The position numbers were made by a program, and so were the translations under genes. A stretch of DNA of 10,443 nt from NCBI GenBank assembly GCA_016296235.1, contig JAEDJR010000061.1:1-10443 (forward strand). Reading direction: 5' to 3'. The notes beneath the pieces were generated by a model, which saw only the letters and a list, made by a program, of their open reading frames with translations, was not told where the DNA came from and made no database searches. Source of the stretch: Oscillospiraceae bacterium (lineage in GTDB: Bacteria; Bacillota; Clostridia; Oscillospirales; Oscillospiraceae). Below, one piece after another: positions 1 to 6,243 of the stretch (positions within the stretch are counted from its first letter, which is position 1; each line of letters starts with the position of its first letter).

Positions 1-57
1 TCGGACGCTTCCTTTTGATGAATGGCTGCAAAAGAGCGAGACAATTTGGGGTTTGCC

Positions 58-106
58 CCTCGTGCCCCCTCCACAGGGGGCTGTCAGCGAAGCTGACTGG
101 GGGTTG
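58..106 (+). repeat. Palindromic repeat unit, copy A
   Basis: This copy begins CCTCGTGCCCCCT and ends CTGGGGGTTG. Inside are two small hairpins: CCCCCT/AGGGGG (65-80) and TCAGC/GCTGA around a GAA loop (84-96). It pairs with copy B at 156-208 through three blocks: 58-70 with 196-208, 74-83 with 183-192, and 97-106 with 156-165. The same CTCGTGCCCCC core recurs at 4561-4571 and at the right edge of the window, so it belongs to a dispersed family. Confidence 0.75.
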
Positions 107-155
107 TATCGACAAGCAGTTTTACCGAACAAACGAAACAATTGCTGATTTGCAG

Positions 156-208
156 CAACCCCCAGCCTCCGCTGCGCTCCGGCAGCCCCCTGTAAAGGGG
201 GCACGAGG
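156..208 (-). repeat. Palindromic repeat unit, copy B (inverted)
   Basis: This is the reverse-oriented partner of copy A. The three conserved blocks are perfect complements of those in copy A. The central segment (166-182) differs in sequence but is still partly self-complementary (CCGCTGCGCTCCGG). Conserved arms with a variable but foldable centre suggest that structure rather than sequence is kept. The pair could form a large cruciform or an RNA stem around the 107-155 spacer. Confidence 0.75.
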
Positions 209-252
209 GTGCGCAGCACCATTTCAAATCATCCGCGAAGCGGATACCTCCA

Positions 253-287
253 TTGTCAATTGTCAATTGTCAATTATCAATTGTCAA
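253..287 (+). repeat. Five tandem copies of a 7-bp unit (TTGTCAA)
   Basis: Units start at 253, 260, 267, 274 and 281. Four read TTGTCAA and the fourth reads TTATCAA. The alternation of TTGTCAA and TTGACAA on the two strands makes the tract partly self-complementary. It is AT-rich in otherwise GC-rich DNA and sits between the inverted repeats and the likely promoter of the sigma operon. No function can be assigned. It may vary in copy number between strains. Confidence 0.8.
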
Positions 288-321
288 TTCAAAGACAAAC
301 CCCAATTTATAGGCTGCCTGC

Positions 322-349
322 TTGGCTGAGCAAAACCGATCAGTATGAT
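322..349 (+). promoter_or_regulatory. Possible promoter of the sigma-factor operon
   Basis: TTGGCT at 322-327 (4 of 6 to the -35 consensus) is followed after 16 bp by TATGAT at 344-349 (5 of 6 to the -10 consensus). Transcription would start near 356 and give a leader of about 65 nt before the GTG at 420. A second AT-rich stretch, TATATAAATATA at 391-402, is too close to the ribosome site to be certain and could be an ECF-type or leader feature. If the sigma factor controls itself, its own promoter could also lie here, but its recognition sequence is unknown. Confidence 0.35.
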
Positions 350-419
350 TATTTTTTAAGTTAGAGAACCTTCCGTGCAGTATTGCACTCTATATAAATA
401 TAGACAGAGGAGGGATTTG

Positions 420-968
420 GTGACGGATCAGGATTTGATTGCGCTATTTGAGCAGCGCACGGAGGACGCCATTGCGCAGACGGACCGGCAATATGGCGCT
501 TACTGCCGGTCCATTATCCGGAGCCTGGGGCTGCCGCAGGAGGACATGGAGGAGTGCCTCAATGACGCGTATTTGGCCGTATGGCGGGCCATTCCGCCCA
601 GCCGCCCCCTGCAGTTTCAGAGTTGGCTGGCGGCCGTGGTTCGCAATGCCGCCCTGGCCAGGCTGCGGGCCGGGCGCAGACGGCCGGAGACTGCATCGCT
701 GGAGGAACTGCAGGATTGCCTGCCCGGAGGCTTGGATCCGGTGTCAGAGACAGAGGCGCGGCAGCTCTCCGGGCGGATTTCTGAATTTCTCCTGGCCCAG
801 CCGGCGGCCTACCGCATCGCCTTTGTCCGCCGGTATTGGTATCAGGATTCCATCGACGAAATCAGCCGCCGGCAGGGGTGGTCGGAGAACCGGACAAAGG
901 GCGTCTTGTTCCGGATGCGGAACAAGCTGCGCAAAATACTTCAGGAGGAGGGATTGTGGCATGAATGA
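420..968 (+). CDS. ECF-like sigma-70 family RNA polymerase sigma factor
   Basis: The 182-aa protein is a small alternative sigma factor that would redirect RNA polymerase to a special promoter set. Region 2 covers about residues 10-86, with the typical 'DAYLAVWRAIPP' and 'FQSWLAAVVRNAALARLR' segments for core and -10 binding. Region 4 covers about residues 120-175, a helix-turn-helix seen in 'DSIDEISRRQGWSENRTKGVLFRMRNKL' for -35 contact. There is no region 1.1 or 3, as expected for ECF types. I chose GTG at 420 because AGAGGAGGG at 406-414 lies 5 nt upstream. An in-frame GTG at 375 would have no such site and would lie within the AT-rich leader. The gene overlaps the next one by 8 nt, implying coupled translation with its probable anti-sigma partner. 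The ECF subgroup cannot be named from the sequence alone. Confidence 0.9.
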   Translation: MTDQDLIALFEQRTEDAIAQTDRQYGAYCRSIIRSLGLPQEDMEECLNDAYLAVWRAIPPSRPLQFQSWLAAVVRNAALARLRAGRRRPETASLEELQDCLPGGLDPVSETEARQLSGRISEFLLAQPAAYRIAFVRRYWYQDSIDEISRRQGWSENRTKGVLFRMRNKLRKILQEEGLWHE

Positions 969-1896
969 ACAAAGCATTCAGAGGATTATGGACGGCCTGG
1001 ATCCCCGGCTGATTGAGGAAGCAGCCCGGGACGGATGCAGAAAGCGACCTGTCGCGCTGCGCAGAGCCCTGCTGGCGGCCTGCCTGTGCCTGCTGCTGAC
1101 GACTTCTGCCCTGGGTTTGGTTCTGGTGCGGATGAGAGTCTCCGAGATCCGCATGGAGGAGACCTGCACGGAATACCTGGTGTCCGGCCCGTTGGAGCGG
1201 CGGTATTCCCTGGCGGAGCTGGGGCCGGGGGTGCGGGAGGCGCTGGCAGGCAGCGACGCCATATGCTCCACCCTACCCTTTTTCTCTTTGGAGGATGCTG
1301 CAGATTTCCTGGGAGCACCGCTTCTGAAATGCAGGCGGTATCTGGGAGAAAAGGCAGCCTTTCAGGAGGAGTCGTGGGTTTCCACTGCCCCCATTCTGAT
1401 GAGCCTATGGCGGAACGGGGAGGGCCTCCTGCGGCTGATTACGGTGGAGCAGATGCACTTCCAGTCTGTCAAACTGGAAAGCGGTCTTTTGAGTGCCTCC
1501 TACTGCGAGCGAACCCATCTGTTTACGGAGTACTATTCCGGTGAACGGCTGGAGATGGGCCGCATCGTGGATGGACAGCCGGGCCTGGCACCTTCGACTT
1601 ACACGGCTGCAGACGGTACAGAGATCAGCATTGTGACCCATGACAGCATGATATACTGTCAGGAGGCCGTGTCCATGGATGAGAACGGTATATCAAAGTT
1701 CGATCTGACCCACCCAGGAAATGAGCATACCGTAGTTTACAACGCCTTTTTCCAGCGGGACGGCGCTGTGGAAGAATTCCAGATGACTGTTTATTCCGGC
1801 TCCACTGCGGACGAAGCGGAGATCCGGGCGTATTTTCTGGAGCTGCTGAATTGTTTTCAAACCGTGGAACCCAACAGGGATGGGGAAGGAGGCTAA
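961..1896 (+). CDS. Single-pass membrane protein, probable anti-sigma factor
   Basis: The 311-aa protein has a short cytoplasmic N-terminus (about residues 1-30), one hydrophobic helix (about 31-56, 'VALRRALLAACLCLLLTTSA') and an extracytoplasmic domain of about 250 residues. I do not recognise a named family, and no HxxxCxxC zinc anti-sigma motif is present. The role is inferred from topology and from the 8-nt overlap with the sigma gene, the usual arrangement for a sigma/anti-sigma pair. ATG at 961 is preceded by AGGAGGAGGG at 943-952 with 8 nt spacing. The outer domain contains 'FFSLEDAADFLGAPLL' and several beta-rich stretches, and could sense the envelope state or contact the lipoprotein encoded next. 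The N-terminal 30 residues are short for a classical anti-sigma domain, so it may instead be an accessory sensor. Confidence 0.65.
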   Translation: MNEQSIQRIMDGLDPRLIEEAARDGCRKRPVALRRALLAACLCLLLTTSALGLVLVRMRVSEIRMEETCTEYLVSGPLERRYSLAELGPGVREALAGSDAICSTLPFFSLEDAADFLGAPLLKCRRYLGEKAAFQEESWVSTAPILMSLWRNGEGLLRLITVEQMHFQSVKLESGLLSASYCERTHLFTEYYSGERLEMGRIVDGQPGLAPSTYTAADGTEISIVTHDSMIYCQEAVSMDENGISKFDLTHPGNEHTVVYNAFFQRDGAVEEFQMTVYSGSTADEAEIRAYFLELLNCFQTVEPNRDGEGG

Positions 1897-1898
1897 TC

Positions 1899-4148
1899 AT
1901 GAAATATCGATTTCTGAGCGCTCTGCTGGCGCTGCTGCTGCTGACCACAGCCTGCAGCCGGCAGGACGAAGCGCCTGCTGCCAATTCCATGCTCGCCAGT
2001 GCCTATGTTTATGAAGCGGAATATGCCCCGCTGATTGACTATAGCCGGCAGATGGGCTCCATCACCGCCTCCTGCGTCAGCGGAGAAGCCTGGTATTTCA
2101 CAGCCTGGTGCAGCACCGGCGGGCGGGTTGACGGAGACGGCGCAATTTCCATGAGCGGTCAGACCAGCCTGTTTCTGCTGGATCAGGACACCGGCGACCG
2201 CATTCTGCTGGCGGATCACAGAAGGTTTCTGCCAAAGGACGCAGCCGGCGGCGCGCTGGATGTGCTGGCCCTGGCTCCCGGCCCGGAGAACACGGTCTGG
2301 GCGGCGCAGCGGCTGCACGCCTATACGGTGAACCAGACTGCGGATACCTTTACCGGCGGGACACACCCATTGCAGCTGTGCCGCTACGATGCCCAGGGAG
2401 AAATCCTGGAATGCATGGAGACGGCGCTTCCGGAGACTGCGGCCCCGCAGGTGCTGCAGCTGGACGCCGGAGGGCGATTTTACCTCTCGGATTATGAAAC
2501 CTGTTGGCTGCTAACCCCATCGGGACAGGAACTGCAAACAGTTTCCATGGAGAGCAGCGCAGAACTGTGCGCCTATGGCGGGCAGGTGGGCGTCGTGTGT
2601 TCCGACGGCCCTGCTCCCGTGTTTCGCCCCCTGGGACCCTCCGGGGACTGGGGTGAGGCCGTGACCCTGTGGGAGGGCGCCGCCCGCGTCTATCCCGGCG
2701 TCGCGCCCTATGCCTATCTCTTCGACTGCAACGGCGATACGCTGTACGGCTGGAATGCCGAAACGGATCAGCCGGAACGGCTTCTGACCTGGTCGGACTA
2801 TGGGGTGGAATGCCGTTATCTGGTGGGCTTTACCGTCCGGGAGGACGGGCAGATACTGGCGGCCACCGCCGGCGGGATTGCAGGCCCGGAGGCCGTGACG
2901 CTGACCCGAATCGATCCGTCCCAACTGCCGGAACGAGCGGAACTGACCATGGCATGCCTCTCCGGAACGGCCTGGGAGATGCGCGAACCGGTGATGCTCT
3001 TCAACCGCAGCCGCCAGGATATACACATCTCCCTCCAGGACTATTCGGAGTTCGGCGATGCCCAGGAAACCATTCTGAACACGGAGATTTTAGCCGGGCA
3101 CGTTCCGGATCTGATCTGCGCCGAGAGCATGACGCTGGGCTTTCAGGCGGATAAGGGGGTTCTGCGGGATCTGTGGCCTATGATTGACTGCGACGAAGAC
3201 CTGGGCCGGGAGGCGCTCATGACCCATGTGTTCGACGTCATGTCCAAGGACGGCGAACTCTATGGAATCGCGCCATTTTTCAGCATCTGGACCATGGCGG
3301 TACGCAGCGAGTTTCTGCCGGATCAGCCGGGCTGGACCCTGGAGGAGCTGCAGCAAGCTGCGGAGCGGGCCGGAAATCCGACGCAGGTGCTGGGCTGGAA
3401 GGTTCCCAGAGACGGTGTGCTCTTCCGTCTGGTGGGCCACAACAGCGGGGAGTTCCTGGATTTGAAAAACGGGACGTGCGCCTTTGAAAGCCAAAAGTTC
3501 CTGGATATTCTGAATTTTGCCAGGACTTTCCCTGCGGAGCCGGAAGGCTGGGAGGAGGACGACACCCGTCTGGAGGCGGAGCGCTTCGCCCAGGGGGAGC
3601 AGCTGTCCGTAGAACTGCAGATCTCAACCTTCCCGGAATTCCAGTATACGCTGAAGGCCCTGGGGCCGGATGTGCGGTTTGTGGGATTCCCCTCCCAATC
3701 CGGCGCCAGCTATTTCCGACTGCCTACCAGCCTGGGAATATCCGTGGACTGCCAGAAGCCGGAGGCTGCCTGGGAGTTTGCCCGTACCCTGCTGACGGAG
3801 CACTATCAGAGTCAGGATAGCGGCCAGTCACCCGGCTTCCCAACCAACAAAAAAGCGTTCCAAAGTCAGGCGGACAAAGCCATGACCCATTCGGAGAAGG
3901 TTTATGACCGGTACGGCCTCTCCGGAAGCCAAGAGAGCATTTTCATGCCGCAGATGACACAGGAGGTCTATGAGCGGTTCCTGGCACTCTACGAAAGCTG
4001 CAACCGCACCATGGGGTACAACGATGCGGTGATGTCCGTTGTCCTGGATGAAGCATATTGGTTTTTCGATGGACAGAAATCCGCAGAGGATACAGCCGCC
4101 GTCATCCAGAAGCGGGTCGGCCTGTATTTGGACGAGCAGTTCGGATGA
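1899..4148 (+). CDS. Lipoprotein with solute-binding domain (ABC-type, family 1-like)
   Basis: The 749-aa protein has a lipoprotein signal peptide: K2 and R4, a Leu-rich core, then 'LLTTAC' with the lipid-attached Cys at residue 19. Residues of about 25-340 are rich in short beta-like blocks with repeated Trp/Tyr/Asp turns, resembling a propeller or sensor domain. From about residue 347 the sequence follows sugar-type extracellular solute-binding proteins: 'MREPVMLFNRSRQDI', 'AGHVPDLICAES', 'ELYGIAPFFSIWTMAVRSEFL' and 'GWTLEELQQAAERAG'. At 749 aa it is far longer than the usual 400-450 aa binding protein because of the N-terminal half. ATG at 1899 has AAGGAGG at 1886-1892 with 6 nt spacing and lies 2 nt after the previous stop. 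No permease genes follow, so it may act as a ligand sensor for the sigma/anti-sigma pair rather than as a transporter part. The ligand is unknown. Confidence 0.8.
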   Translation: MKYRFLSALLALLLLTTACSRQDEAPAANSMLASAYVYEAEYAPLIDYSRQMGSITASCVSGEAWYFTAWCSTGGRVDGDGAISMSGQTSLFLLDQDTGDRILLADHRRFLPKDAAGGALDVLALAPGPENTVWAAQRLHAYTVNQTADTFTGGTHPLQLCRYDAQGEILECMETALPETAAPQVLQLDAGGRFYLSDYETCWLLTPSGQELQTVSMESSAELCAYGGQVGVVCSDGPAPVFRPLGPSGDWGEAVTLWEGAARVYPGVAPYAYLFDCNGDTLYGWNAETDQPERLLTWSDYGVECRYLVGFTVREDGQILAATAGGIAGPEAVTLTRIDPSQLPERAELTMACLSGTAWEMREPVMLFNRSRQDIHISLQDYSEFGDAQETILNTEILAGHVPDLICAESMTLGFQADKGVLRDLWPMIDCDEDLGREALMTHVFDVMSKDGELYGIAPFFSIWTMAVRSEFLPDQPGWTLEELQQAAERAGNPTQVLGWKVPRDGVLFRLVGHNSGEFLDLKNGTCAFESQKFLDILNFARTFPAEPEGWEEDDTRLEAERFAQGEQLSVELQISTFPEFQYTLKALGPDVRFVGFPSQSGASYFRLPTSLGISVDCQKPEAAWEFARTLLTEHYQSQDSGQSPGFPTNKKAFQSQADKAMTHSEKVYDRYGLSGSQESIFMPQMTQEVYERFLALYESCNRTMGYNDAVMSVVLDEAYWFFDGQKSAEDTAAVIQKRVGLYLDEQFG

Positions 4149-4174
4149 GAGACTGCCAGTTTTTCAAGGCCCTG

Positions 4175-4544
4175 CCGGGGAAATGAGCTGAACATCAAAG
4201 AAATAGAGGTTATTTCTCTGAATCTGCCCACCCACGCATGGTACTGCGGCCTGGCCCTGTGGTGCATGTTCGCCCAGGTGTTCCCCCTGTTCCAGGACGC
4301 CAGCGTGTTCACGACCATCCCGGTTCTCTATGCAGACGGCTTTATGAATGCCGCGGTGCGGCCCACGCTGGTCAATCCCGTGCCCCAGGGCGTGATCTCC
4401 ATCCTCTCCCTGGCCATCAATGTGCTTGCCCTGGCGTGGATTATCAAGCGCTCCAGGGAGCAAAAGAAGAACCCCTACAAGAACGAGATTTTCACCGACA
4501 CCAAGGACTTCCGGCTTGCCATGGCAAGAGCGGAAGAAGTCTGA
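4175..4544 (+). pseudogene. Chimeric remnant: hypA tail fused to C-terminus of the 9-TM membrane protein
   Basis: Positions 4175-4215 match the end of hypA (9319-9359) with one mismatch. Positions 4217-4259 match 10012-10054 of the membrane-protein gene with one mismatch. From 4257 onward the match jumps to 10130 and runs past the stop codon. Relative to the intact copy, 651 bp and 78 bp are missing, joined at T4215/C4216/T4217 and at a shared CTG (4257-4259). Both losses keep the reading frame, so it reads 'GNELNIKEIEVI-S-LNLPTHAWYCGLAL-WCMFAQVF' through to a stop at 4542-4544. The same frame is open back to the lipoprotein stop at 4146-4148, with no ATG, GTG or TTG before ATG 4266 and no clear ribosome site. 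It is almost certainly not a functional HypA. A 92-aa product from 4266, with about one or two membrane helices, is conceivable but unlikely. Confidence 0.9.
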
Positions 4545-4570
4545 GATTAGAATGCACCCCCTCGTGCCCC
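4257..4570 (+). repeat. Left copy of long direct repeat (314 bp)
   Basis: This segment is identical to 10130-10443 except at 4513 (G/A), 4535 (A/G) and 4536 (G/A), i.e. 311 of 314 bases. The partner is in the same orientation 5873 bp downstream, and the match runs to the window edge, so it may extend further. Weaker extension to the left, with deletions, reaches 4175. The repeat covers the membrane-protein C-terminus, its stop codon and the first arm of the following hairpin. Confidence 0.97.
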
Positions 4571-4596
4571 CTTTACAGGGGGGCACGAGGGGGTGC
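4554..4596 (+). repeat. Perfect 18-bp hairpin, dispersed palindromic repeat
   Basis: The arm GCACCCCCTCGTGCCCCC (4554-4571) is perfectly complementary to 4579-4596, around the 7-nt loop TTTACAG. It lies between the convergent ends of the remnant and the gntR gene, so it could end transcription from both sides. No run of T follows in either direction, so a classical intrinsic terminator is not shown. Its core is shared with the palindromic units at 58-106 and 156-208, so it is better described as a REP-like dispersed element. Confidence 0.8.
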
Positions 4597-4666
4597 TGCG
4601 CAGTTTCATGGCTCCCCTGCAATCGGGGCGGTCTTTGCGGAATAGAGAAAAGCAGCACGCCGAGTG

Positions 4667-5374
4667 TTATGCATCGTAGATCTGCTGGCTTCCGTGGATC
4701 GCTTCTGCGAGATACAGATTGCTCCAGTTTTTGGCGCCGTCTTTATCCCGGTTCAGGAGATGCCGGAATAGCTCCTCCATGTTGCTGCGGAGGGCGCCCA
4801 CGCCGTATTTGCGGCAGAAGCGGATCCACAGTGCCGTACAGGGAACCTTGAAGGAGGTATAGATCAGGGGCAAAATGTGATTGCCGCCAATCAGGGTCAG
4901 TTCATGATGGAACTGAAATGCAATCTCCGCAGCCTGGGCCGGGGTGGTTTTTTCATTGAGCGCGTTCGGAAATCTGCCCAGCTGCTCCAGTTCCGCGTCG
5001 GTTGCGTTGTCAATGGCACGGTGCAGGGTCATTTGCTCCAGGCCCCAGCGCACCTCCAGAATGGAGCGGATCTCCTCTTTCCCCAGCATGCCGCCGTTAT
5101 AGTCCATGATGGCCATGAGCGTTTCCATATTGCCGTGGCGGCGGTAGTTGGCGACAAAAGCCCCCTGGCGGGGCAGCACGTCCAGGAAGCCCTGCCGGGC
5201 CAGCTCGGAAATGCCTGCGTTGACCACGGCGCGGCTGACGCCCATCTGTTGGCAGAGCTCCCGCTCCGGGGGCAGCTTCTGTCCCATGGGCAGCTCTCCG
5301 GACAAAATCATCCCCTGCAGCTTCTGCACAAAAAGCTCTTTCAGGCTGGGGGCATAAAGCGGTTCAAATTCCAT
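4667..5374 (-). CDS. GntR-family (FadR/FCD-type) transcriptional regulator
   Basis: The 235-aa protein has an N-terminal winged helix-turn-helix (about residues 10-76; 'GELPMGQKLPPERELCQQMGVSRAVVNAGISELARQGFL' region), the GntR signature. An all-helical ligand domain of FCD type follows (about 95-225), with 'EVRWGLEQMTLHRAI' and 'AFQFHHELTLIGGNHIL', including His residues placed as in metal- or acid-binding members. I chose ATG at 5374 because GGGAGGG lies 6 nt upstream. An in-frame start at 5416 would coincide with the likely transcription start and read through the operator. The gene diverges from the hypB operon with a 191-bp gap holding two near-identical operators, so it probably represses both itself and the operon. 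The effector is unknown; organic acids are common for this subfamily. Confidence 0.92.
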   Translation of the reverse strand: MEFEPLYAPSLKELFVQKLQGMILSGELPMGQKLPPERELCQQMGVSRAVVNAGISELARQGFLDVLPRQGAFVANYRRHGNMETLMAIMDYNGGMLGKEEIRSILEVRWGLEQMTLHRAIDNATDAELEQLGRFPNALNEKTTPAQAAEIAFQFHHELTLIGGNHILPLIYTSFKVPCTALWIRFCRKYGVGALRSNMEELFRHLLNRDKDGAKNWSNLYLAEAIHGSQQIYDA

Positions 5375-5394
5375 TGCGTTCCCTCCCGCAAATG

Positions 5395-5408
5395 TTCTGG
5401 TCATACCA
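5395..5408 (-). promoter_or_regulatory. GntR-type operator in the gntR leader
   Basis: Read on the minus strand this is TGGTATGACCAGAA. Its core TGGT-ATG-ACCA is an 11-bp palindrome of the kind bound by FadR-subfamily GntR proteins (TGGT-N3-ACCA). It matches the hypB-side site at 13 of 14 bases. It lies 20 nt upstream of the gntR start codon and just after the predicted transcription start, fitting autorepression. Confidence 0.75.
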
Positions 5409-5422
5409 CAGACCACGAGGTT

Positions 5423-5451
5423 ATTTTACCATGCAAGACGATGAATTACAA
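5423..5451 (-). promoter_or_regulatory. Predicted promoter of the gntR regulator
   Basis: On the minus strand, TTGTAA (5451-5446, 4 of 6 to -35) and TAAAAT (5428-5423, 5 of 6 to -10) are separated by exactly 17 bp. Transcription would begin near 5416, placing the operator at 5395-5408 roughly 8-21 bases into the transcript. Confidence 0.55.
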
Positions 5452-5491
5452 ACTCAAAATTTGGGATAAACAGAGAATTTTCCAGGGATAA

Positions 5492-5520
5492 TTGACATTT
5501 TTGCGTTCAAACCTTAAACT
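5492..5520 (+). promoter_or_regulatory. Predicted promoter of the hypB operon
   Basis: A perfect -35 hexamer TTGACA (5492-5497) is followed, after 17 bp, by TAAACT (5515-5520, 4 of 6 to -10). Transcription would start near 5527. The operator at 5540-5553 then falls about 13-26 bases downstream, where a bound repressor could block RNA polymerase. Confidence 0.6.
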
Positions 5521-5539
5521 GAAATCAGTGCGATCATAC

Positions 5540-5553
5540 TGGTATGGCCAGAA
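5540..5553 (+). promoter_or_regulatory. GntR-type operator upstream of hypB
   Basis: TGGTATGGCCAGAA differs from the gntR-side site by one base (G for A at position 8). It runs into the hypB ribosome-binding sequence AAAGGA (5552-5557), so binding would hinder transcription of the whole four-gene operon. The one-base change weakens the inner palindrome, which could make this site the lower-affinity one. Confidence 0.75.
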
Positions 5554-5565
5554 AGGAACGATGTG

Positions 5566-6240
5566 ATGGAAACCGTAAGGGTACTGCAGATCAAGCAGAG
5601 TGTCTTTGCGAACAACGATGCGCAGGCAGACAAGCTCCGCGCCGAACTGAAGGAGAAGGGCCTGTTTCTTCTCAATCTGATGTCCTCCCCCGGCTCGGGA
5701 AAGACCACGACCCTGACCCGGCTCATCGAAGCGCTGAAGGATGACCTGAAAATCGGCGTCATGGAGGCGGATATCGACTCGGACGTGGATGCAAGAACCA
5801 TCGCGGCCACCGGTGTCAAGGCCATCCAGCTCCACACCGGCGGCATGTGCCATCTGGACGCCGCCATGACCCGGCAGGGACTGGAGGGACTGGATTCCGG
5901 CGACGCGGACCTTGTGGTGCTGGAGAACGTGGGCAATCTGGTATGTCCGGCGGAATTCGACACCGGCGCCGTGAAGAACATGGCAATTCTCTCCGTGCCG
6001 GAGGGCCATGACAAGCCCCTGAAATATCCGCTGATGTTTCAGGTCTGCGATGTGGTGCTGATTAACAAGATCGATGTCGCCCCGTATTTTGACTTTGATC
6101 TGGAAACCTGCACCGAGTACATTCATATGCGTAATCCTAAGGCCCGGATCTTTCCCATCAGCGCCAGGACGGGCGAGGGCGTGGACGCCGTCGCCGCCTG
6201 GCTGAAGCAGGAAATTTTGGAATGGAAGAAAGGAGAATAG
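5566..6240 (+). CDS. hypB: HypB-type nickel-insertion GTPase
   Basis: The 224-aa protein is a SIMIBI-class GTPase that, in known systems, works with HypA to load nickel into [NiFe]-hydrogenase. The P-loop 'SSPGSGKTTT' places K46 and T47. The G-domain metal site is complete, with C95-H96 ('GGMCHLDA') and C127 ('NVGNLVCPAEFDTG'). The guanine-specificity motif N167-K168-I-D170 is present. It lacks both the N-terminal His-rich nickel store and the N-terminal CxxCGC motif found in some homologues, so it is a minimal form. I chose ATG at 5566, 8 nt after AAAGGA at 5552-5557; a GTG directly before it (5563) is an alternative. It is first in a four-gene operon under the upstream operator and ends 3 nt before the next start. 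The client enzyme is not visible in the window. Confidence 0.95.
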   Translation: METVRVLQIKQSVFANNDAQADKLRAELKEKGLFLLNLMSSPGSGKTTTLTRLIEALKDDLKIGVMEADIDSDVDARTIAATGVKAIQLHTGGMCHLDAAMTRQGLEGLDSGDADLVVLENVGNLVCPAEFDTGAVKNMAILSVPEGHDKPLKYPLMFQVCDVVLINKIDVAPYFDFDLETCTEYIHMRNPKARIFPISARTGEGVDAVAAWLKQEILEWKKGE

Positions 6241-6243
6241 AAC

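Larger units (their letters stand above)
46..305. repeat. Nested inverted-repeat (MITE-like) intergenic element
   Basis: The ends are a perfect 10-bp inverted pair, TTGGGGTTTG at 46-55 and CAAACCCCAA at 296-305. Inside them lie two inverted copies of a palindromic unit (58-106 and 156-208) and a 7-bp tandem array (253-287). No open reading frame here resembles a real protein, so the element is non-autonomous if it is mobile at all. No convincing target-site duplication is visible next to the ends. The layout resembles a small non-coding repeat element, but whether the outer 10-bp pair marks true ends is an inference. Confidence 0.5.

Noticed and set aside
58..208. CRISPR array from repeated GC-rich units
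   Set aside because: There are only two units, they are inverted rather than direct, and there is no regular spacer series or cas gene.
15..329. A 104-codon plus-strand open frame across the repeat region
   Set aside because: It runs through palindromic and tandem repeats and has no ribosome site or protein-like composition.
439..960. Upstream extension of the 961-1896 gene into the sigma-factor region
   Set aside because: The extension is Arg/Trp-rich out-of-frame sequence. ATG 961 has a strong ribosome site and the sigma frame has clear sigma motifs.
4554..4596. Classical Rho-independent terminator
   Set aside because: The stem is perfect, but no T-run follows on either strand, so it is reported as a palindromic repeat with only possible terminator activity.
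4164..4658. A 164-codon minus-strand frame over the remnant and hairpin, and the similar minus-strand frame at 9377-10336
   Set aside because: They are antisense shadows of the membrane-protein sequence and resemble each other only because the DNA is duplicated.
4877..5491. A plus-strand frame antisense to the GntR regulator
   Set aside because: The minus strand encodes a full GntR protein with winged helix and ligand domain plus a good ribosome site. The plus-strand product has no recognisable feature.
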